From: JAZKGA01 sp040386235
GTDB lineage: Bacteria; Pseudomonadota; Alphaproteobacteria; Micavibrionales; Micavibrionaceae
Direction of reading: 5' to 3'
DNA length: 58,048 nucleotides
Assembly (NCBI GenBank): GCA_040386235.1
Contig: JAZKGA010000003.1
Location: 1-58,048, forward strand
Position 1 is the stretch's first letter. Each line of letters opens with the position of its first letter. Positions 53,300-58,048 of this stretch are shown one piece after another. The translations under genes were made by a program, and so were the position numbers. Below the pieces are notes generated by a model that saw nothing but the letters and a program-made list of their open reading frames with translations, searched no databases and was not told the origin of the DNA.

Positions 53300-53758
53300 A
53301 TGCCGATTACTCTTCCCCCGTCGTATCAAAATGCACCGTCTAGGCAGGCTGATATAACCCAACCAATGAACGACTTGTTTAACGTCGTCACACAGATTAA
53401 TAACGGTGGTGGTGTTGGATTTGTTGCCGGTGTTGGTAACGGTGCCCAAGTAGCGCAACAAACCAGCCGCACAACGCCTGTAACGATAAACAACCGTTGC
53501 GGAATTATTGTCGGCAACAACGCGTCACTGCCAGCACAAACCCGCGCCTCATTTGTCGTTAATAACAACACCGTCGGGACAGAAGATGTAGTGGTTATTT
53601 GTTTGCGTGGCGGTCCTACTGCCGACACATCGCAATTTTTCGTTACCGGTATCGGCACCGGAAGTTTTACCATTACTGCTGCAAACTTGAATGCCGTAAC
53701 GGCGGATACTGGTTTTCCGGTTATCCATTTCGTTGTAATTAAGTCAGCAATTACTTAG
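53300..53758 (+). CDS. Decoration-like protein 3 of three
   Basis: 152 residues: adaptor MPITLPPSYQNAPSRQADIT, DLFNVVTQIN, and the same C-terminal domain as protein 2 (TSRTTPVTINNRCGIIVGNN ... PVIHFVVIKS). Proteins 2 and 3 are clear paralogues over their full length; 1 shares only the N-terminus. Terminator follows. Confidence 0.68.
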   Translation: MPITLPPSYQNAPSRQADITQPMNDLFNVVTQINNGGGVGFVAGVGNGAQVAQQTSRTTPVTINNRCGIIVGNNASLPAQTRASFVVNNNTVGTEDVVVICLRGGPTADTSQFFVTGIGTGSFTITAANLNAVTADTGFPVIHFVVIKSAIT

Positions 53759-53780
53759 CATTAAAGAAGTCGTATTGAGT

Positions 53781-53802
53781 AGACCCATTCGGGTCTTTTT
53801 TT
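53781..53802 (+). terminator. Terminator before the scaffold gene
   Basis: AGACCC and GGGTCT pair around ATTC, followed by seven T with one C. It lowers read-through from the decoration genes into scaffold and capsid. Confidence 0.88.
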
Positions 53803-53894
53803 CGTCCCGGCCAAACGTAAATCGGCCACATTCGACAGCAAGCGTTACTTGCGTTCGGAATTGTGATCGTTAATTCACTCAAGAGGAAATAGAA

Positions 53895-54620
53895 ATGGCA
53901 ACTGAAGACATGAATGTTGATGCTTTGAATCAAGGTCTGAATACCCCAACTGACGATGATCCTTATGCGCAGAATGAAGAAGAATCCAACGATTCGGATT
54001 CTGAAGATGACGGCGCAGAAGAATCAGAAGAAGAGGGCGCGGAAACGGTAGAAGCGACTGCGCAGGATGAACCGGAAGACCATGAAGAAGAAGCAAAGCC
54101 GCTGACACGCGGCCAGCAACGCATTCAAGCACTAGCCAATGAAAAACGATTGGCGGAACAACGTGCCGAATTGCTGGAGCGCGAATTGCATCATGCGCGG
54201 CAACAATCTGCACCAGTCAGACAGCAGGAAGAAGAAAACCTGACTGATCTGGAGAAATGGCAACGTCAAGCGGATGCAACTATCCGTCAAGTGCAATTCC
54301 AGAATATGGACATGCAAGACCGTTCCAATTTCCTGACCAATGTATCTAAAAACCCAGCAGAAGCCGCTTATATCGACCGCGTGGAACAAACCTTGGCAGA
54401 AGCACGGCAACGGGGTTTTAATCCTACGCGTGATGATGTGCTGATTCGCCTTATGGGCCTTGATGCGCGCAGCAAAATTAAATCTGCACCAGCCGTTAAG
54501 CGTGACGCCGCACAGCGCGTATCGGCTGCAAAGGGCAAGCCTCTTGCAAACAAATCGAATGTGGCACCAACCAAAACCGAAGGGACGGAATTTGACCGCC
54601 TCAGAGGAATTATCCTTTAA
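53895..54620 (+). CDS. Acidic scaffold-like protein
   Basis: 241 residues: a very acidic N-terminus (ESNDSDSEDDGAEESEEEGA), a coiled-coil (LAEQRAELLERELHHARQQS) and a basic C-terminus (AVKRDAAQRVSAAKGKPLAN). Scaffold proteins guide capsid assembly and bind the capsid by a basic C-terminal helix. Directly before the major capsid gene. Confidence 0.75.
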   Translation: MATEDMNVDALNQGLNTPTDDDPYAQNEEESNDSDSEDDGAEESEEEGAETVEATAQDEPEDHEEEAKPLTRGQQRIQALANEKRLAEQRAELLERELHHARQQSAPVRQQEEENLTDLEKWQRQADATIRQVQFQNMDMQDRSNFLTNVSKNPAEAAYIDRVEQTLAEARQRGFNPTRDDVLIRLMGLDARSKIKSAPAVKRDAAQRVSAAKGKPLANKSNVAPTKTEGTEFDRLRGIIL

Positions 54621-54656
54621 CCGCCTATGAAAGCGGTTCTACACACGGAGCTTTAA

Positions 54657-56048
54657 ATGCCTAATGTAAATAAATCAGCAAGTTTTAGCGCGGATATTTC
54701 GAACTTCATCCAAAAGAAAGTTCTGCCGCTGTCGCAACGCCAACTGGTGGCGTTTCAATTCGGCGTTCCGCTAACACTGCCGAAAAATCGCGGTACTAGC
54801 TATACCGCTACCCGCTATTCGCGTATCAACCTGCCCGGCGCACCACTGGCCGAAGGCGTGCCATCGGTTGGTGAAATTATGCCAATCAGCCAACAAGTTG
54901 CTACCGCCCAGCAATGGGGCGATTCGGTATATATCACTGATGTGGATATGCTGACTATTGAACATGACCTGTTCAAAGAAGCGATGCGCGTAACCGCACT
55001 GCAACTGTCGGAAACCTTGGAACGCAATACGCAAAATGCGCTGATGTCCGGCACTAACATTGCGTATGCAAATAGCAAAACTTCGCGTGCAACTCTGCTT
55101 GCCACGGACGTTTTGGGCGTGACCGAGATTAACAAGGCGGTTGGTTCTCTTAATACTGTCGGTGCGCCCAAGTTCGGCGGTCCGGACATGGAAGACATCA
55201 AAGAAGAACTTGATGTTATCCGGGGCGGCGGCAAAAACAAACCGCACTTTGTTGGCGTAATCCATCCCCTGGTGGAAATGGACTTGCGTTCTAACACCGT
55301 GATGGCTAACGCATGGTCTTACAGCGATATTGATGTGCTGTACAACATGGAAGTGGGCGTGTGGGGTGGTGTTCGTTTCACTTCCACGAATATGACCCCA
55401 TGGTATACCGGTGCGGCGCTGATTACCGGCACTTCGTCCGGTGTCGGCACTTTCACCACGGCCAACTATCAGTTGTTCATTACTGAAACTGATCCGGTGT
55501 ACGGTTTCGAACGCATTATCCATCAATCGAGCGGCAATATCGCTATGACTGCTGGACAAGGGATGTCTGTAACGCTGCCAGCGCCAACGGTAGCCGGATA
55601 TACCTTCAATGCCTATCTGTCGGCAGCGGGCGGCACCACTCCTTCGACGCTGGCCCTTTCGGCAGCGGGTCCAACCGTAGGCGCATTTGCAGGCTATGCA
55701 ACGCAAATGACCGGCTCGCAGGTAGTTCTGTTGACCGGCCCTGGCCCTACTGTCGCATCGCTGCAAAACAGCGCCACGCCTTCCCTGGTGGCCCCTGCGG
55801 CCCCAGCAACTGGCGTGACTGTCTATCCTTCGTTCTTCATCGGCAAGGGTGCATACGGTCAGGTGACGCTGGATTCTGCGCAGTTCGAATATCTGAACAA
55901 AGCAGATAAATCGGACCCGCATAACCAACTGCGCGTTATCTCGTGGAAAATCTTCTACGGCACTATGATCCTGAATCAAGCGTTCTTCATGCGCTTTGAA
56001 TCGGGTTCGAACTACGCGAACGTTATCACTAACGGCGCGCTGAACTAA
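54657..56048 (+). CDS. Major capsid protein, N4-gp56 type
   Basis: 463 residues. VLPLSQRQLVAFQFGVPLTL, KNRGTSYTATRYSRINLPGA, then IMPISQQVATAQQWGDSVYI and HPLVEMDLRSNTVMANAWSY are typical of the N4-gp56 family of HK97-fold capsid proteins. Residues 320-395 form an inserted Ser/Gly/Ala/Thr-rich beta region. It forms the icosahedral shell. A terminator follows. Confidence 0.9.
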   Translation: MPNVNKSASFSADISNFIQKKVLPLSQRQLVAFQFGVPLTLPKNRGTSYTATRYSRINLPGAPLAEGVPSVGEIMPISQQVATAQQWGDSVYITDVDMLTIEHDLFKEAMRVTALQLSETLERNTQNALMSGTNIAYANSKTSRATLLATDVLGVTEINKAVGSLNTVGAPKFGGPDMEDIKEELDVIRGGGKNKPHFVGVIHPLVEMDLRSNTVMANAWSYSDIDVLYNMEVGVWGGVRFTSTNMTPWYTGAALITGTSSGVGTFTTANYQLFITETDPVYGFERIIHQSSGNIAMTAGQGMSVTLPAPTVAGYTFNAYLSAAGGTTPSTLALSAAGPTVGAFAGYATQMTGSQVVLLTGPGPTVASLQNSATPSLVAPAAPATGVTVYPSFFIGKGAYGQVTLDSAQFEYLNKADKSDPHNQLRVISWKIFYGTMILNQAFFMRFESGSNYANVITNGALN

Positions 56049-56055
56049 GCCACAT

Positions 56056-56084
56056 GGGCCACCTTCGGGTGGCCCTTTCTATTT
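56056..56084 (+). terminator. Terminator after the major capsid gene
   Basis: GGGCCACC and GGTGGCCC pair around TTCG and run into TTTCTATTT. Terminators directly behind capsid genes often set capsid protein in excess over the following genes. Confidence 0.9.
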
Positions 56085-56094
56085 GGGATAAGAA

Positions 56095-56466
56095 ATGAAA
56101 CTTGATAAAAATGCCGTAGTGGAAGATGTCGTTATCGCTGATCCTGATGTCATCCTGAGCGATGCGGAACGCGAAGAACTAGAAGAACTGCGCGCGGAAC
56201 GTGACCAGCGTATTGCCGCAAAACGCGCTGCTGAAGAGATTGAAAAGAAAGGTCTGCTTAGTGTGACTTTGAACTTGCCGCCCGCAGCGGGCAAAGGTAT
56301 AACGCTTGCAGGACGCGAGTATTTGCATGGGCGTACCTATGTTGTAAATAATGATGTCAAGTGGGCGATTGAAGAAGCAGAGCGCCGTTGCTGGGCGCAT
56401 GAATCTTCGTTGCACGAATCGGAAAACAAAGGACGTAAGCAGCGCCGCGCTTATGTCAATGCATAA
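56095..56466 (+). CDS. Head-completion-type protein
   Basis: 123 residues. Acidic start, a long charged helix (AEREELEELRAERDQRIAAK), then a small domain (LPPAAGKGITLAGREYLHGR) with basic residues at the end. Its place behind the capsid gene and before the adaptor suggests head completion. Family uncertain. Confidence 0.5.
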   Translation: MKLDKNAVVEDVVIADPDVILSDAEREELEELRAERDQRIAAKRAAEEIEKKGLLSVTLNLPPAAGKGITLAGREYLHGRTYVVNNDVKWAIEEAERRCWAHESSLHESENKGRKQRRAYVNA

Positions 56467-56475
56467 GGAAACAAA

Positions 56476-56901
56476 ATGTCTGAAACTGGAACAGTCGGGT
56501 ATGGCGATCAAACTAACATGCCCGAAAAGCCTGGATATGTCTTCCAGGCATCGATTCAAATTGGCGAACGGATGGCGCTGACAGTAACGGGGAACCTTCC
56601 ATTGAATGCGGATTCGAAGACCATTGAAGGCGAATTCGACCGTATTTTTGCTGCGATGGAAAAACAAGAACTGAAGCGCATGAAGTTGCCAGTGGTCCGG
56701 GGATCGCTCAAAGACCAGCAAGACACTTTGAAGCGTATCAAGAAAACTTATGAAGAACTGAATTTCCAGGAACAGGCGCGCAAGCTGACGCACGCCGAGA
56801 AAGCACAGCAAGACACTTGCGCTAAACAAATTGCACAATTGGCTGATGCCGTATCGAAAGGCGAAGAGTACCTGGAAGAATTGGAAAAAGAGGCCGCGTA
56901 A
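56476..56901 (+). CDS. Coiled-coil head-associated protein
   Basis: 141 residues: a beta start (GYVFQASIQIGERMALTVTG) and a long coiled-coil (ADAVSKGEEYLEELEKE, QDTLKRIKKTYEELNFQEQA). The stop shares a base with the adaptor start. Probably structural. Confidence 0.5.
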   Translation: MSETGTVGYGDQTNMPEKPGYVFQASIQIGERMALTVTGNLPLNADSKTIEGEFDRIFAAMEKQELKRMKLPVVRGSLKDQQDTLKRIKKTYEELNFQEQARKLTHAEKAQQDTCAKQIAQLADAVSKGEEYLEELEKEAA

Positions 56902-57578
56902 TGCTGACCGCATCCGAAATCATTAACTTAGCTGTACAAGTTGCAAAAGTACCGGGCATGACCACACAAGCCGGTCAATTCATGAACGCACGTCTATTGC
57001 AATTGGCGCTGGATCAGGATATGGACATTATCCGGCGCACAACGACTGTTAATGTCATTACCGGGCAAGCTGCTTACGATTTGCCGGTGAACTATTTGCG
57101 GATGCGGGAGGCGTTCTATAACATCAATGGTTCGGTGTTTTGGCTAATTCAGTTGGCCTTGAAAGACTATGACCAACTGAACACCAATCCGGGATTGACC
57201 GATTATCCTTACTACTATTCGACCGACATTGGCACAACGCCGCCAACGTTGCTTCTCTATCCGCCACCGTCCCTAGCATTCCCTTTGACTATCCGCTACA
57301 TGGATAGCCTAGTGGAAATTGTGGACCCGCCTAATTCCCAGGTTATTCCGTGGTTCCAAGATCAATCCTTGCTGATTGATATGGTTTCGGAAAACCTGAT
57401 GAATATTTCGGATGACACGCGCGTGGATGCGATGTTTGCAAAGAATGACGACAAGTTCCGCCGTCTGATTCAAATGTCAAATGACCATCAGAACCGTGCT
57501 ACGGTAGTGGAAAAAGACCCGCGCGCATTTCGTTCTGTGCGTCAGGTCCGCCCGACTAAATTGCAAGGTGGCTGGTAA
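56901..57578 (+). CDS. Adaptor (head-to-tail connector) protein
   Basis: 225 residues. LTASEIINLAVQVAKVPGMT, then QLALDQDMDIIRRTTTVNVI, TGQAAYDLPVNYLRMREAFY and PPTLLLYPPPSLAFPLTIRY are the plan of podovirus adaptors that bind under the portal (T7 gp11/P22 gp4 roles). The start overlaps the stop of the previous gene. The following gene continues across the circle junction. Confidence 0.75.
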   Translation: MLTASEIINLAVQVAKVPGMTTQAGQFMNARLLQLALDQDMDIIRRTTTVNVITGQAAYDLPVNYLRMREAFYNINGSVFWLIQLALKDYDQLNTNPGLTDYPYYYSTDIGTTPPTLLLYPPPSLAFPLTIRYMDSLVEIVDPPNSQVIPWFQDQSLLIDMVSENLMNISDDTRVDAMFAKNDDKFRRLIQMSNDHQNRATVVEKDPRAFRSVRQVRPTKLQGGW

Positions 57579-58048
57579 TGCCTATCCGTAATTCGACGCC
57601 TGTTCAGTTCGTGCCGGTGGGCTTATCTGATGCGATAGATCAATCGTCCGCATTCCCTGGCTCATGCCAGATCATGTCGAATTTGGTATTTGACCGGGAT
57701 AATCGCGGCGCGGTGATTGGCCGTCCTGGCGTAATACAGCAATCGGTGTTCCCTGGATTTACTACCCCTGGCGTAGTGTCCGTTATGTACACTTCGGGGA
57801 CTTTGGTTTTTGGCATGGTTGCCACTGGTCGCACTCCGGGTTTCGATGAGCCGTTTTGCTACAACGTGCTGACGAATACTTTCATTACGGTTACTGGCGT
57901 GACGGCTGCAAATGTCCCTGCAACACAGGTAACAACGGGCGAATGGACCCCGCCAACAATGGACTCAATTGGGATATACATTGTTGTCACACATCCCGGA
58001 TTTGCTGGCGCTAACTTCTTCGGCTGGTTTGATGTTACTAACCCTGCG
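57578..58048 (+). CDS. Tail/DNA-stabilisation-like structural protein (N-terminal part)
   Basis: The ATG at 57578 shares a base with the adaptor stop (TAATG). 157 codons run to the window end and continue at base 2 of the window (after removing the 55-base overlap) to the stop at 1201, total 538 residues. The start PIRNSTPVQFVPVGLSDAID resembles podovirus tail/stabilisation proteins of the same position. Beta-rich, no catalytic motif. The joined frame is the best proof that the genome is circular. Confidence 0.75.
   Translation, partial: MPIRNSTPVQFVPVGLSDAIDQSSAFPGSCQIMSNLVFDRDNRGAVIGRPGVIQQSVFPGFTTPGVVSVMYTSGTLVFGMVATGRTPGFDEPFCYNVLTNTFITVTGVTAANVPATQVTTGEWTPPTMDSIGIYIVVTHPGFAGANFFGWFDVTNPA
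57994..58048. repeat. Terminal direct repeat (copy 2)
   Basis: Exact copy of bases 1-55. See the entry for 1-55: it marks the overlap at which the circular genome was cut. Confidence 0.95.

Noticed and set aside
54771..55979. A 402-codon frame antisense to the major capsid gene
   Set aside because: The plus strand encodes a clear N4-gp56-type capsid protein; the antisense product has no recognisable domain and no promoter or ribosome site.
1..58048. The 55-base terminal repeats as true direct terminal repeats of the phage chromosome
   Set aside because: They lie in the middle of a gene that becomes intact when joined, and 55 bases is a typical assembler overlap length; podovirus terminal repeats are normally longer and intergenic.
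1..58048. A diversity-generating retroelement, expected in some related podoviruses such as Bordetella phage BPP-1
   Set aside because: No reverse-transcriptase motif (xxDD) or template/variable repeat pair was found in any frame; the fibre end has no repeat of the required length.

Overview
This window is an essentially complete genome of a temperate, probably short-tailed (podovirus-like) double-stranded DNA phage. The first 55 bases (1-55) are repeated exactly as the last 55 (57994-58048). A structural gene starting at 57578 runs off the end and continues in frame from base 2 to its stop at 1201, so the sequence is a closed circle of 57993 unique bases cut inside that gene. Temperate life is shown by a tyrosine integrase (11328-12452), a repressor/Cro-type switch (18742-19573) with near-identical operators on both sides of the repressor, and a Bet/YqaJ recombination pair. 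No tape measure, tail tube or sheath gene is visible, which fits a podovirus. The host is inferred, with moderate confidence, to be a betaproteobacterium: an H-NS-like protein of the type common there, a PrtN-like regulator and an overall look like Burkholderiales podoviruses. No search was run.

Layout. (1) Late virion block, 47733 through the circle junction to 10927, plus strand: terminase large subunit, portal, a set of beta-rich decoration-like proteins, acidic scaffold, N4-gp56-type major capsid protein, head completion/adaptor, a large tail/stabilisation protein, then unexpectedly a 2-oxoglutarate hydroxylase-like protein and a cupin, three large low-complexity candidate ejection proteins, a glycine-rich fibre, and the lysis cassette (lysozyme, holin, Rz with nested Rz1). 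(2) Integration block, 10866-12836, minus strand, with a candidate attP. (3) Left early operon, minus strand, 18554 down to 12837: Bet, YqaJ exonuclease, small proteins, a PrtN-like protein, a vWA protein and an unusual 599-residue protein with three Trp-rich repeats and a Rossmann-like end. (4) Immunity region 18600-19310. (5) Right early operon, plus strand, 19307-25369: Cro, zinc-finger/HNH proteins, O-like and P-like replication proteins with iterons, a VRR-NUC nuclease, an AAA+ ATPase and a late-activator-like protein. (6) A cassette of very small minus-strand genes (25656-28601) headed by an H-NS-like gene, with paired palindromic promoters and GC hairpins between genes. (7) A plus-strand strip (28695-29949) ending in five tightly packed tRNA genes, two of them structurally aberrant. 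(8) A minus-strand operon of about 18 genes (35573 to 29950) including several related small proteins, a methyltransferase and a frameshifted metallophosphoesterase. (9) An accessory region, 36072-47064, of small plus-strand genes fired from repeated promoters that share an ATGCTTGC/GCAAGCAT element.

How it works together. In the lysogen the repressor would silence the leftward (18622-18655) and rightward (19267-19300) promoters. On induction the leftward operon gives recombination functions and the rightward one replication and the late activator, which then turns on virion and lysis genes. The repeated ATGCTTGC promoters suggest that the accessory genes form a separate regulon. The most distinctive features are this regulon, the tRNA array, an isolated small-RNA candidate between two terminators, 11-bp-phased AACCGTT arrays, and the 599-residue repeat protein next to a vWA protein.
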